DNA from: Mesostigma viride
Lineage: Eukaryota > Streptophyta > Mesostigmatophyceae > Mesostigmatales > Mesostigmataceae
Direction of reading: 5' to 3'
NCBI GenBank assembly: GCA_009746045.1
Contig: RPFO01000243.1
Coordinates: 1 to 41,554, forward strand
Length of the DNA stretch: 41,554 bases
Shown here: one piece after another, positions 1 to 11,550 of the stretch
How the letters are laid out: every line of letters begins with the position of its first letter
How positions within the stretch are numbered: the first letter of the stretch is position 1
Made by a program: the position numbers and the translations under genes
Notes under the pieces: generated by a model
The model's database searches: none
What the model saw: the letters and a program-made list of their open reading frames with translations, nothing else
What the model was told of the DNA's origin: nothing

Positions 1-1530
1 TTTGCATACTTCTGACAAAGTTATAGAGGTGTTCTGGCCGGTCAAGTACAAGGGGTCAGGGTACTTTTCACGTACAACGTGCATTCCGGAAAACGACGAC
101 CTGGCCATGGCGGCTTGCGCCCACGCATGGCATTTACGTTTCCGTTCGAATTTTCTGACCAAACTCAGGGAATTGATTTTATACGTCCTAAAGACGATAC
201 AGGCCAATTTTGGTTCGCGGAATGCCATTTGATAGGTGTCGGCAGCGTTCTTGCTGGAAAAAACTGCGATCAGGCCGGACGATAGAAACGTTGACAGCAA
301 TACCTTTCCGGCGTATTTTAAAGGATACATCGGTTTCTTTTTACTTTTTATGATGATTTTTAGTCGTAAACGTGCAAGGGTGGCCAGAAATCGTCGAATT
401 CTAGCGACCATGCTGCACAACTTTGGTGTGCCGAAATGCGCCATTTTGCGGCCACCGCCTGGGCCAAGGTAATGCCAGCCATGCCAGGTAAAGCTGAGTT
501 ATCGTTTTCTTGTCGATGTTTGACGTTTATATATACGTTCTAGCTTGTGTAGCACATTCTTTTTGTATTATTCATGCTCTTTCTTGACCATGGCCTGGCC
601 CCTTCCTAAAACACCATTCTTAGATGCTTCCCTCAGTCAGTTGACCTGCCATAGTGTGATGGTGATAAGTTTTAGAGGCTGTATGGGTTTGAATACCTCC
701 ATATATGTTTGTTATACATTTCCCACACACATATTGCATGAGTGTGAGGCAGTTGGCTGGTCTCTGTGGCATCATCAACCATGTACCCGGTGAGTGGAAG
801 CTTCCCATTGTCAGCATGTGCCACCAGGTGTGCTGGCCATCACCTGGCAGGCTATAGCAGCTTAGGCCTAGTTTATCCTTGCTAGGGCAAGCTGAAATAG
901 GCTTAAAATCACTAGTTTGTTTGTGGCTGCCTCCTAGAATGCGTGCCTTGCGTAGGGTATCCGTACCACGTTACCTACGTGCATGGACAAGGTGGCACCT
1001 GCACATAGGTGCCATGTAAGGGCAGTGTGATGATGCAGTTATGTTTCCCCATCATTGTGGAAGGGAAATGTATTGTGTGGCATGGTTGGGGGCCATATTA
1101 GTTGGTATTAGTAGGTAGTATGCCCACCCCTACCCCCTTGGTTGCTTTTTACCAACGGTACCCCTATGGGCTGTACTGGGTGTAACTGCTGGTATACCCA
1201 CCCAAATGATGACCCCAATGGCTCAAACTGTTCAGCAACTAATTGTTTATCATCCCTGAAGTGGTAGGTGCCTAGCTCTTACAACATAATTCAAAATGCA
1301 CATTCTACCAAAAATGAAAACGCTCGTCTTGACCCCCTGACTTTGACGGCAGTTATACATGGCCTACCCTGCATATATGTAAGGTTGTGATATACCAACC
1401 CGAAGGGCAACTCATGGACATGCTTGGCCCCCAAGGACAGCCATTGGATATGGGTGGGTTGGATGGCATCTGGTTTGCAAAATTGTGAAGTTACAGCCGA
1501 TGCATCGGCAGTATTTCTGCCCATTTAGGG
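1..1530. other. No supported gene
   Basis: This 1.5 kb stretch holds only short, overlapping open frames with no recognisable domain, no shared family features and no convincing splice structure. It is AT-balanced and contains short word repeats such as CACCTGCACATAGGTGCCA near 1000. I see no RNA gene or transposon end before the GTGAGAAAA array that begins near 1535. Confidence 0.6.
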
Positions 1531-1534
1531 GTTA

Positions 1535-1695
1535 AGTGAGAAAAAAGGTGAGAATGGGTGAGAAAAAGTGAGAAAATTGAGAAAATTGAGAAAATTGAGA
1601 AGTTTCTCACCAACACGAGAAAAATCACTAACACGAGAAAAATCACAAGTCAACGTGGTGAGAAATTTCTCACCAAGAGTGTAACACGAGAAAAA
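1535..1695. repeat. GTGAGAAAA subterminal array, left
   Basis: Irregular tandem copies of GTGAGAAAA, TTGAGAAAA and ACGAGAAAAATCAC fill this stretch. The same motif in reverse complement fills 5380-5705. The two arrays face each other across the element. Confidence 0.8.
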
Positions 1696-1856
1696 TCATG
1701 AGCTTTATTTCATTATTAAGTCCTGAACGTGAAAAAAAACTCAACACCACTTTGATATGCATTATAGGGTGCACAAAGGTGCAATTAATATAGGGTTGTC
1801 ATACAATATAAAACAGCACATCATTCCATAAACAATGCTGTCATGCCCAAATTAAA

Positions 1857-2800
1857 TCAATAGTCATCTTCTTCAGAACTGCTGTCCGAGGGGTTGCTTG
1901 CATCAACATCATCTTCTGATGACATAGTGTCATCCCCACTAGTGTCGCAATAGTTCACAGCTTTTACGCTGCCTTCCACTGGCCCTCTTTGCCATAGGGA
2001 CCTCCTCAATTACAACGGTGGGCTGGCTAGGTCCAGCATCTGTGGGAGCACCACGCTTGCGGCTGCGCCCTCGAGCAGGTGCCTTGCCAGCGCGGCGCAC
2101 CACGTCGCCATCACCTAGGTCTGCCGCTGCCACCTTCTTCTTCTTGGACCCCTTCTTCTTGCCTTTCTTCTTGCCACTAGGCGGTGGCGGTGGCATCGGC
2201 TCACCCTCCTCAATCACTTCAAACTGCGGCATGGTGGGGAAATCTGCTGCCACGCTGTGATACACATGGTTACTGAGGGCAGATTGCGCCTGATGTGCCA
2301 TGCTCCATGGCAGTTTGGCAGGGATTACCACCATTTCGGGAGCATAGCATTCATCGACGACATACCCAACTGAGCTCACTGCACCTGGCAACACAAGGCA
2401 CGACGACCTGGGGGCCTGTGCGCTGCTGATGACCACCAACCTCTCGTGGGGCAGGTGAGCGACATGAAGGCGATCAAAAAGCTCCACCTTCAACAACAGC
2501 TGCCATTCCCAGCCCCCTCGTGGGTACTCTAACCTGGCCTTCAGAATGTGTGTAATGAAACCAAAGTCTACACCGCCCGGGCCATGCACCGCAACTCCCG
2601 CATTCTTGTGCCGCTTTCCCTGGGATTGGTCCGCAGCCTCCGTGCGGTAGTTGAACCCGTGTATCCTGACTTTGTGGAAAGAATCCGCGTAGCGCTTCAC
2701 GCCCCCACACGCCGCTACAATGCCTTGCGGCACAAGCGGCGTCAGGTTTAATGATGCCCATGCAAGCACGTTGAACGTTGTGTCAGCACAGCGATCTCGC
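1857..2800 (-). pseudogene. DUF4216-like C-terminal exon of a TNP2-type transposon protein
   Basis: The minus-strand frame reads from a strong splice acceptor (TTTGTTTGAATGCAG, AG at 2802-2801) into about 290 residues. Visible pieces are CGGVKRYADSFHKVRIHGF, then FNYRTEAADQ and KRHKNAGVAVHG, then DFGFITHILKARL and LLLKVELFD. This pattern (hydrophobic RFHT-like start, 'QNSGV'-like strand, 'YGV-EIL-L' strand, 'LFKC-WFD' strand) is what I know from DUF4216, which follows the TNP2 transposase in plant CACTA elements. A proline run and lysine-rich, RGRSRKRG basic tail follow. The frame stops at 1939, but shifting by one base at the T4 run 1962-1965 opens an acidic Ser/Asp-rich tail ending at 1857-1859. 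Frameshift or consensus error cannot be told apart here. Family assignment is moderate. Confidence 0.45.
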
Positions 2801-3059
2801 CTGCATTCAAACAAACGCACACCGATAACCCAGCAAAGAGTATTATTATTGCAAGTATTGGTTATTAAAAAAAATAGAACAGATACAACACAGGACGCTT
2901 TTACTGGCGGCAAGATCATGGCACCCGGATGGGTAAAACCAAACAAACTAGATATTAATTACTAGGGCTGGCTTTGTGACAGTAAAACATGATTGCATGG
3001 CTAATCCCAAGGCGCCTTTCAATAGGACTGAATTAAAAAAACCAAAGCAGACGGCGTAA

Positions 3060-3160
3060 GTAGCATTTGCAAAAAACAAGGCTCACCAGTAGGCCTCGTC
3101 GCCATTCGCAGGGTCGCTGTAATCAGCCTTGGGAAGGGCATCTTCTACCAGCAAATCCCT
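3060..3160 (-). pseudogene. Possible small exon, unknown protein
   Basis: On the minus strand the frame reading RDLLVEDALPKADYSDPANG runs to a GTGAGC splice-donor-like site just after a TAC-TGG codon pair near 3085. Acidic composition and the donor make a real exon plausible, perhaps upstream of the DUF4216-like exon in the same transposon gene. There is no independent support, and the frame upstream is closed. Confidence 0.25.
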
Positions 3161-3165
3161 TGCCG

Positions 3166-3331
3166 CGTTGTGTCAGCACAGCGATCCCCCCTGCATCCAA
3201 ACAAAGGCACACCGATAACCAAGCAAAGAGTATGCAAATGTGTAGCCTTGTTCATTGAAATTATGGCTGGCTTACGCAAAGAGCGACTGTAAGATGACCT
3301 ATACAGTGGGGCCGGAAACAGCTTGCTTGAT
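3166..3331. repeat. Chimeric block of two duplicated gene fragments
   Basis: Positions 3166-3233 are a direct copy of 2776-2843 (5 mismatches in 68), which spans the splice acceptor and first bases of the DUF4216-like exon. Immediately beside it, 3236-3331 is an inverted copy of 4088-4179. In both of those copies the strand carrying the match encodes the same peptide core, TYTVGPETACLI. The two borrowed fragments abut with two bases between them. Confidence 0.8.
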
Positions 3332-3629
3332 CAGGGCGTGTTTTTCGAGCTTCACTGGCCGGGAGTGTCTAGTGGTGAGAACCATTGCTGCGATCGCTTT
3401 CCCACCATTTACGAGGAAATACCCGCAAATGAAAAACCACTGAAACGGTCTAGCTAGTCAGTCATTACATTAGCCACATGCCATCATGCATGTTTCCAAA
3501 CGTCCAGGAACTGCACACGGTGCAAATGCCATTTGCAGTGCAAAAATCCAGAGGACACGACCTCATTGCTTCATATTTGTATGCAGAAGACTAAAAAAGT
3601 AACATGCATTAATGGCCCGCATGCATAAA

Positions 3630-3729
3630 GGGCCTGAATTCTGATGCGGGCCCAACGGCAGCACCGCCAAAGCAGATAAGGGCCCGCAGTCTGATGCGGG
3701 CCCCACGGCACCACCGCCATAGCAGAGCT
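3630..3729. repeat. Two-copy 50-bp tandem duplication
   Basis: The words CTGATGCGGGCCC and ACGGCA-CACCGCCA-AGCAG recur at an exact spacing of 50 bp (for example 3641 and 3691), with a few substitutions between copies. It lies inside a minus-strand open frame (3563-3856) that I do not recognise. Confidence 0.8.
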
Positions 3730-4008
3730 CGAAGGTCGTGGTGCGCGTGAAACGTACGTATGCCCTTTGTCGGTAGGTGCCGTTGGGGTCAAATTGGGTG
3801 CCGCCAAAATCGGGCCGACGCGTCAATAGACTGAGGCCGTCGATGAGAGCCATCATGCGGCTTGGGGAACTTCAGCTAAGTTAACTTAACGCAAACCACT
3901 GGTCGCCCGCGTCGGGAACCGGCCCAACGGCTCTCCCGCAACAGAAAATTACGCGGCATACTGCATAAGTCGTCGGATTGTTACATTTCGACGGTCAAGA
4001 TTTCATGA

Positions 4009-4179
4009 TGAGGTTTGCGTTCAATTTGCCGCAGTTTGCCGCCCAGAGAAAGTAGTTGTTGGACTCGTTGCCCACGATGAAACACAATCAAGCAAGCCGT
4101 TTCCGGCCCCACCGTGTAGGTCATGTAGTCGCTCTTCACGTCAGCCAGCCGTAATTTCAATGCACAAGGCTACACATTT
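4009..4179 (-). pseudogene. Unidentified coding fragment with inverted copy at 3236
   Basis: The minus strand reads LKLRLADVKSDYMTYTVGPE and continues through ETACLIVFHRGQRVQQLL to a stop near 4009. The plus-strand copy at 3236-3331 keeps the same reading frame sense, with KLWLAYAKSDCKMTYTVGPE, so the similarity holds at protein level with mostly third-position changes. That suggests the fragment was once coding, probably an exon of a transposon gene. I do not recognise the domain. A 148-residue open frame at 4170-4616 overlaps its upstream side and is likewise unrecognised. Confidence 0.35.
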
Positions 4180-4260
4180 CCATCTCCATTCATATTCATA
4201 ATCCTGCACGACTCGAAAACGCGGACAAGATAACGGCAGGCTCGAGCTACCATGGTCCGG

Positions 4261-4300
4261 ATTCTCCCGATTTCTGGCCTGCGCTGGTTGTCTCCTTGAT
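4261..4300. repeat. 40-bp segment shared (inverted) with 36786-36825
   Basis: ATTCTCCCGATTTCTGGCCT followed by 20 further bases matches the reverse complement of 36786-36825 at 39 of 40 positions. The flanks diverge at once. On the minus strand here, and on the plus strand at the other site, it reads RRPEIGRIR, so it may be a shared exon piece. Confidence 0.75.
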
Positions 4301-4309
4301 ATTGGCAAC

Positions 4310-5120
4310 TCTCTCCGGTAAGAGATTTTCCGCAGTTTGGCTGTTTCGAAACGTTAATTAAGTGAGATGCCTTCGGATCAGGAGACTCACACAGCCGCGA
4401 AATCATGCCAAAGGTCATATGTTCGATCCCTTGCTGGTAGCTTCTGAGCTTTCTTATTTTCTGTGTTCCGCGGAATCTCAGATTTGGGCCGCTAGCGTTT
4501 TCACGTTTGTTGCTTTCTGATCCGACGACAACGTTGTGCCTTGCTCGTGTGACATCTGGCGCATGGTGTGATTCATGTGTATGGTGCTGCCTTGCCACAT
4601 GGGGCTGCTTTGCCATAAGAGTGAGTGTTGGGTTCTACACATTTGCTGCATGGACCGTTAGGTGCTGGTGAGCTCTTCCTTGTAGAATGGTGATGTCTAT
4701 GTCAAGGATCTGATGTCTTTTTTGTCTCTTGCACTGCTTTCATTTTAGGGGGAATTATAGGTGTCATTATTTTGGCATTTGAAGGTATAGATGTTTATCT
4801 GCAAGGGCCTGTTTTTTTTCCCCCGGCCTCTTGCATGCATGGATGTGTAGAATTGTATGTTGATGGAATTATGATTTGCCATACACATTTGCTGCATGGA
4901 TTTTTAGGTGGTGCTGAGCTCAAGATCCTTGTAGAACGCTTACATCTATGTCAAGGATCTGATTTCTTTTCCTCTTGCGTATATTGTGTCGGTTTGCTTT
5001 ATTTCTTGCAGGGACCACGAGAGTAGCATGCAAGCGGTTCCACTTTCAAGTCAGCATGTGACGCCCTGTCGACCGGCCCGCTTTTTTAGCTAGCTACCAT
5101 ATAGTATTTGATGACAGGCA
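4310..5120. other. No supported gene
   Basis: Apart from the 5' part of an unrecognised minus-strand frame (4170-4616), this stretch has T-rich low-complexity text and two similar passages (CATTTGCTGCATGGA near 4640 and 4885, AAGGATCTGAT near 4708 and 4953) suggesting an old duplication of about 245 bp. I see no domain, RNA gene or transposon end. Confidence 0.5.
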
Positions 5121-5208
5121 TTGAATGCCGAAGATGTCATAACGCCATAACAGACTGTGTTGAAAAGGCATATTTGAATGCCGAAGATGTACATAACGCC
5201 ATAACAGT
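5121..5208. repeat. Short direct repeat, 53-54 bp apart
   Basis: TTGAATGCCGAAGATGT followed by CATAACGCCATAACA occurs twice (about 5121-5153 and 5174-5208), the second with an extra TA. It lies just inside the right-hand TTCTCAC array. Confidence 0.75.
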
Positions 5209-5379
5209 GTTGAATAGTTGAATCAACGGGTTCTTGCAGCTGTAAACATTAAAATTATTCAAACATTTAATGAAAAAATCATTATTGTTCGTGCTGTTTT
5301 GAACAGCGGTTGTTACTGGCACTGCATGCATGTGTCTGCTGCCAGCATATTGCATTATGGGTGTGTTTTTCAGCGCTGT

Positions 5380-5705
5380 GTTTTCTCACTTTTCTCACTT
5401 TTCTCACGTCCTGTTTTTCTCACTTTTCTCACTTTTCTCACGTCCTGATTTTCTCACTTTTCTCACGTTTCACACCTCCCGTTTTTCTCACTTATCTCAT
5501 GTCCTGTTTTTTGAGATTTTTCTCACGTTTTTCCCCTTTTTTCACCTTTTTGGGGCAATCTCACCCGGGTGAGAAACGTGTTTTCTCACCCATTCTCACC
5601 CCATTCTCACCCTTTTTTCTCACCTTTCTCACCCATTCTCACCCATTTCTCACCCTTTTTCTCACCTTTCTCACCCTTTTTCTCACAATTTCTCACCCAT
5701 TCTCA
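5380..5705. repeat. TTTTCTCAC subterminal array, right
   Basis: Dense copies of TTTTCTCAC, with later TTCTCACCCA variants, run for about 325 bp. Open frames through it on the plus strand only spell Phe-Ser-His repeats and are not genes. It is the inverted counterpart of the 1535-1695 array, but twice as long. Confidence 0.85.
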
Positions 5706-5785
5706 AAGCCGAGTTCCTAGTGTTGCCTGCGTGGCCCCAAGTCACGCCAGTTGGCTGGGGCGATGACAGGCGCGAGGCGGCTGCG

Positions 5786-7466
5786 ATGCCGCCTGCGACG
5801 GAGCGCGGGGCGGCAGTCGCCCCTACCACACCAATGGGTGGTGTAACCACCCAGGACCCTCTGGCAGGGCAGAGGGTCCAGCCTCAGCAGCCGGCTCCCC
5901 CGCCCAGCGTGGGGGGCCAGGTGGCTGAGGAGGCCACCGGGGTCGGCAGGGACCCCGGCGGCGACGCCAGCTCCCGGGGTCGCAGGGGCCCCGGCAGCGA
6001 CGCCGGCGCCTCCGGCGCAGGCGGGGGAGGAAACTCCCATGGAGGGTGTCACTGGCACCTCCAGCGGCTCTGGGGGGCAGGCCCCCTCCAGTCGCACCAA
6101 GGACAAGGCCTTGGCTGGGCCGGGTGGGCCTCAGGGTCCCACCCTGGCGGGGCAGCAGCCGGCAAGGCTGGAGGGTGATCTGGAAGGTCGTGACTTCATC
6201 ACCCTGGGGGATGAGCCTGTGTGGCGGGCCATTCAGGCTGCCACAGCCTCCTTCCGCGGGCTGGCTGACAGGAGTCAGCAGCTGCACATCGCGGAAGCGG
6301 GCAGTCTGGTTTGTGCGATTATCACGCACTTACTGGGCTTGCCCAACCTCCACGTGGACACACGTAGGGTGTGTGACGACTTGCTGCCTGCCCTGCAGGC
6401 CCTCCTCTCAGGGAGGAGGGTGCAGGGTGACAGGCTTCGCCTGGTGCGACGCCTGGAGCTCCTGCACAATGCCATCATGACCGGGGCGGGTAGGTGGTTG
6501 CCTACCTGGCTGAATCATGATTTTACTAACCCTACTGACGATGACGTGTCTCTCTCTCCCACCTTCCATGACTGGGAGGAGGCCCGCAGCAGGAGGCGGG
6601 AAGTCACACATACTCACACCCCCACCCAGCCCACCCCTATGTTGCCTACCCATCCTACGCAGCCCATGCTTGCCCCTCCTGCTCAGCTCACTCAAGTAGC
6701 ACCTCCCTCTCAGCATGTCTCTCCTGTGAATGCTGCAGCAGCAACACCATCCTCTCCCTCTCCCCCTGCATCCCCCTCCAGGTGGCCCACATACAATGAA
6801 AACCGTCTTGTGGATAGGATCAATGTCAGGGGGTTGCCTGAGGGGCATACTAGGGAGCAGGGGAATCATGTACTTCTCTCTCTCCAGCTGGCTAGGGAGG
6901 AACTGAATGTCAAGAACTGGTTTGGATCTCTCATGCAGGGGGATTTTTACCATCAGTCCTCCTCTCAGATTCAGAATCTCATCCTTGTCTTCCAGCGTAG
7001 GTATCCCAGGTGGCAGGACACACAGGCTAGGGCAGTCTGGGAGGCCTTCATGAAGGAGCTAACTGACCTACTCTCCACCCCCTCATCTGTGGATATGTAT
7101 GGGGCATTCAGGTGGGTAGAGGAATACAGGGTCACCTCCGTAGACTACGTGGCTGAGACCAAGAAATATGAGCTAGCCATCAAAGCCCGTCCTGATGTCC
7201 AGCAGCTAGATCACAAGTTCTTGCTGCATGCTTTCCTGGAGAAACTCAAACTTGACAAAAACACCTACGCTATGCTTGCAACAGGAATGGCAAAGTACTG
7301 GGAGGACATGAAGGAGGCATTGGATTATATCAAGTTGGCCCTGGCCCCCCTCAGCCAGGGGGCCATGGGCACCTCTGTAAAGAGGTTCAGGGGGAGGGAC
7401 AGGAGGAGGAGGATAGGCCGGAGAGTGAAGACAGGAGCAAGAGGCCTGTCACCATGGCAGAGGTGA
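5786..7466 (+). pseudogene. gag, N-terminal and capsid part
   Basis: The first part reads in one frame from an ATG at about 5786 (MPPATERGAAVAPTTP), is Pro/Gly/Ala-rich, and gives way to a second frame between about 5950 and 6040 (ATG at 6039). The second frame runs 475 codons: a Pro/Thr-rich spacer, then a helical capsid-like region (RINVRGLPEGHTREQG, FVEEYRV-like charged helices) and a basic FRGRDRRRR end. It ends at 7466, but switching one base in the G5 run at 7390-7394 continues directly into the next frame (PESEDRSKRPVTMAEVK), so Gag was probably continuous with the nucleocapsid that follows. Identification rests on position and on the zinc knuckles downstream. The capsid itself is too divergent to match by eye. 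Confidence 0.6.
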
Positions 7467-7487
7467 AGTCCCTGCTGGGACAGATGT

Positions 7488-7590
7488 TTAAGGGCAAGGG
7501 CAAGGGCAAGGGCAAGGGCAAGGGCAAGGGCAAGGGCAAGGGCAAGGGCAAGGGCAAGGGCAGGGGCTGGGGCAAGGGCAAGGGTAAGGG
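7488..7590 (+). repeat. GGCAAG hexamer microsatellite
   Basis: About fifteen GGCAAG units encode alternating Gly-Lys in the gag frame, interrupted once by GGCAGGGGCTGG (Arg-Gly-Trp). It is both a microsatellite and a basic protein tract. Confidence 0.9.
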
Positions 7591-7620
7591 GCAGTCTCCC
7601 TCCAAGGGGGGCAGCTCCAG

Positions 7621-8391
<771 letters not shown>

Positions 8392-8866
8392 GCAGGACAA
8401 GGAGGACAAGGCTTCTCAGCGGTGCACCCGCTGTGGCATGAGGTACCATCTTCGACCTACCTGCCACAAGAACATGCCTGAGCTGAAGGACCACGACGTC
8501 CTGTGCCACAAGTGCCACGGGCCGCCCCACGGTGACCCCAAGGACTGCAAGCGGCCTCCTTACGGCAAGAAGTGTGAGTCTCCCTCTCATGCTGGCTTGA
8601 GTGTGCCTGCTTCACCTCTTTCATCTGCATGCCCCACTGTCAGAGCAGTGAGCAGTTCTGGAAAGGTGCTACAGCTGGTTTCAGAAGATTATGTCTCTAA
8701 ACCAACCTTCACATCTATGGTTCCCAAGGTGTGCAGAGTGTCCCCCTCAGAGGATGCTCATATCAGTATACAACAGGAGCTTGCTTTGCAGTTGCACTTC
8801 CTTTATGGGCATGAAGTGAGTGCAGAGGTGGTGGCAGCAGCAATAGGGGGGCAGCACTCAGACGTG

Positions 8867-10638
8867 CTTGCCAGGTGGTCAGATCCCACTGCCAGCATTG
8901 CCAGTTCAATGCACCCAAACCCCCTAAGTGGCATGTAGCTACCCCACCTAAGTGCAAGGGCAGGGTGGTAGGAGATGTCTTTCATATAAAAGGACAATCT
9001 TACTCGGCACTTAAAGATGCATGGTCAAGGTACACAACCATTGAACCATTACCTGGCATGGACAAGACACAGTTGCTCAGGGCTCTCTTGATTGCTCAGG
9101 CCAGGTACTACCCTGTGGAGGCATTGTTACTGGATCAACAATTCACGTGTCTTGCCAATGAACCAGGGTGTGAGGCTATTGATCTGGCAGGGCTAGAAGA
9201 TCATGAGAGGCAAGGCATCATTGAAAGGGCCATCAGGTCCATTAAAACCCTTGTAGCCAAGGAAGATGGTAATCTGCTGGCTGACAGTGGGTCATATGCT
9301 GACAGAGCTCTGTGGTCCACCAGGCTGTGCCAAGTCCTCAACAGGAGGCCACTCATGAAAACCCCACAAGGGGTGATCATTACACCAGATGGATTGCATG
9401 CAGGCATTTATCCACCTGAGGTATTAGCCCTATACAATGCACAGCGAGCACATACAGCTAGCAGGTTAGCTGTCAAGGATGCAAAGCATCCACGTCCCAC
9501 CTTCAGAGAAGGGGATCAAGTCCTATTCTACAAGGAGTCGGGACTAGGCAAGGTGGGTACCTGGCATGGGCCAGCCACCATCCTAAAGTTTAACACCACT
9601 GGCAGGACAGTGTTGGTTAAACAAAATGACACGGGAAAGATTCACAGGTGTTCACCTCACAGGATGAAATTGTATTTTCCAACTGTGTCAGACGTGGCAG
9701 AGGAGGAAGAGCTGTTGGCCGACAGCCCTGTACAGTTGCCTGGCATCCCAGCGTTGCCCAGTGAGTGGTTGTTTGGAACACCCACTGGTGAGTGTGAGAG
9801 CCACACCCACTGTGACACCCAGGTCACCCTTGATGATTGCAGGCAGTCATTGCAGGCTTGGCCCCCTGCAGCAGAGGGTCAAATTGGCAAAACAGGTGAT
9901 CAGCAACCTATCACCTCTTCACTTGTGAACATAGCTCAGCCACTAGCTGCACATTCCAAACGCAGCCTAGCAGAAGCTGTTCGCATTTTACAATCAGCTC
10001 ATAGAGCTAAAGCTCAAACTGCTGCAGGATCAGCTAAGGTGGGGAAGGTTGGGCAGAATGACAATAGCCCATTTATGGTTGCAGTGGACACACAAGCCCA
10101 GGTCAGCATTATCAGTGCCCTGGCGGTGCCCCATTTGCCTTTGGAACCTTCACCGTGGCACCATGTGGCTGATTTCTCAGGGCAGTCATCTCTCAAGGTA
10201 CAAGGTCAGGTCATGTTGACTATACTTGGTATCCCAACCCCTTTCCAGGTATTGGAAGGTTACAAAGGTAATGCCCTGTTGGGTGACCCTTTTCTCTCGT
10301 ACCCTGGTGTCATTATCTCCAGTGATAGACTAGCCATCCAGGACCTGGGTGTTGTTGATCTGAATCATTTCAAAATCTCTCCTCTTCAAAAACTTCTTCA
10401 CACCAACATTGCTTCTGTAAAATTTGCTACCCCCAAGTATGCCCCAGGGCAAGAACCTTGTGTGGCAGACTTGGTTCATGACCAAAAACTTCATCCCATC
10501 TCCTTTGGATTGGGCAAGCATGATGTGGCTAAAATGTCTCCTCTTTCTTATGAACAGATAGAGCAAGATTGTCGCACACACATAGGTTTCCTAAAATGGG
10601 TGGAGGCCTTCAACAAGGCCAGGGAAGAATGGGTATAG
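8867..10638 (+). pseudogene. pol part 1: integrase core and retropepsin-like domain
   Basis: After CQVVRSHCQHC the integrase core shows Asp in VVGDVFHIKG (about 8974), Asp in EALLLDQQF (about 9133) and Glu in RQGIIERAIRSIK (about 9223). The D-to-E gap is 29 residues, against about 35 in ordinary copia integrases. A C-terminal integrase motif FREGDQVLFYKESG/GTWHGPATIL follows. About 180 residues later comes a retropepsin-like domain: VAVDTQAQVSII (Asp codon 10087-10089), the flap-like DFSGQSSLKVQGQVMLTI, and GNALLGDPFL. The usual D-[TS]-G is D-T-Q here. The frame ends at a TAG at 10636-10638, where the RT continues in another frame. Order INT before PR is the reverse of Ty1/copia. Confidence 0.75.
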
Positions 10639-11325
10639 TGCCAGATCCTCTAAGCCCCTCTCACACTCCACCTGTCACACCTATTGACAAAAAGCCTGCA
10701 GGGTGCAAGCACTTGCGCCTGAAGTTTGTGTGCAAACATAAGCCAGCAGCAGATGGGTCAGTCATTTTCCATGCTAGACCTTGTGTGACAGAGTTCAAGG
10801 GCACCACTGATCTGACAGAGGCAGAGTTGTACACGCCAGGCATTCAGCAAACCTCTCTAAAAATATTGCTGTCTGTCTTTGTGGGTCATCTCAATGACGG
10901 GGATGACTATGTATGTAAGGCTACAGACATCAAAAGGGCCTTCTTGAAGGGCTCACCTGAGATAGCACAACAAGTGTGGCATGGTCAGGTGTATGCAGTC
11001 TCCACTCCCAGAGTCTGGGCAAAACACATCCCTCAGCAGTACCTGAAAGCTAACATAGGTGTTGAAGGGCTGCAATCAGCTCCTCGCATTTTCAGGATGT
11101 CAGCTCAGGCTGTGTTTGAAAAGCTAGGGGCTAGATATGATGACATAGACCCTTGCTTCTTTGTGGTCCCACACCCTCATGGCATAATCACCTTTGTGTG
11201 GCATGGGGATGATCAGCTGATTGCTGGGCCAAGGTGTGCTGTAGATGAGTTTATTCACCAAGTGTCACAGCACTTTGAGATTGGCAAGCAAGTAGAGCTG
11301 GGCACCACTGCCATAAATTTTGTGG
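10628..11325 (+). pseudogene. pol part 2: reverse transcriptase, fingers and palm
   Basis: This frame aligns with the RT of element 2: LRLKFVCKHKPAADG with FHARPCVTEFKGT (fingers), AELYTPGIQQTSL, then ATDIKRAFLKG (first catalytic Asp), GVEGLQSAPRIFR, YDDIDPCFFVV, and FVWHGDDQLIAGP. The catalytic pair sits in HGDD, where copia RTs have YVDD; element 2 has LHGDD, so it is a lineage trait. The frame departs near 11324. One more G in TTTGTGGCACA would give FVGTM, matching LFVGM in element 2. RT copies the element RNA to cDNA in the particle. Confidence 0.75.
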
Positions 11326-11550
11326 CACAATGTTACAACTCCAGCAGCATAAAAACCAGTGGGTGTGTGCACTTTACTCTCCCAATGATTACATGCACAG
11401 CTGTTGCACCATTAGAGGCAAGCTGGGGTGGTTGTGCTCAACTTGTGCACCTCACCTGGCTGTGGTTAGCAGAGTTGATGATGATGTCTTGATGCAAGTA
11501 GGTCACAAAGCCATCACCAAAACTCTCCAGGAAGGCCCTCCTCTTATATC
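11326..11550 (+). pseudogene. pol part 3: RT thumb/connection
   Basis: Shifted frame reading TMLQLQQHKNQW, TIRGKLGWLCSTCAPHLAVV and SRVDDDVLMQVGHKAI. It aligns with MVRGMVAWVAGISRPDLMVI and IARLPDDMLVELGSAKV of element 2. The frame stops at 11594-11596, but the homologous RNase H continues in a third frame from about 11550. Confidence 0.65.

Larger units (their letters stand above)
1535..5705 (-). mobile_element. CACTA/TNP2-like DNA transposon remnant
   Basis: The block is bounded by a GTGAGAAAA-rich array on the left (1535-1695) and its reverse-complement type, TTTTCTCAC, on the right (5380-5705). A 17-bp perfect inverted pair (TGAGAATGGGTGAGAAA) sits at 1549-1565 and 5689-5705. Subterminal repeats in opposite orientation around a transposase-type gene are typical of CACTA elements. 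The interior carries a DUF4216-like exon on the minus strand and a set of duplicated exon fragments. No tnp2 catalytic domain is visible, so the element looks internally deleted and scrambled. The exact ends and target duplication are not resolved, because the terminal motif is itself repeated. The class assignment is an inference from the exon. Confidence 0.45.

Noticed and set aside
1939-2946. The whole 335-codon minus-strand frame as a single-exon gene
   Set aside because: The part above 2800 reads through an intron-like tract with a good acceptor at 2801-2802, and the end is reached only by a likely one-base shift; the real exon is taken as 2800-1857.
5310-5766. Phe-Ser-His-rich open frames
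   Set aside because: They are translations of the TTTTCTCAC repeat in three registers, with no start context or domain.
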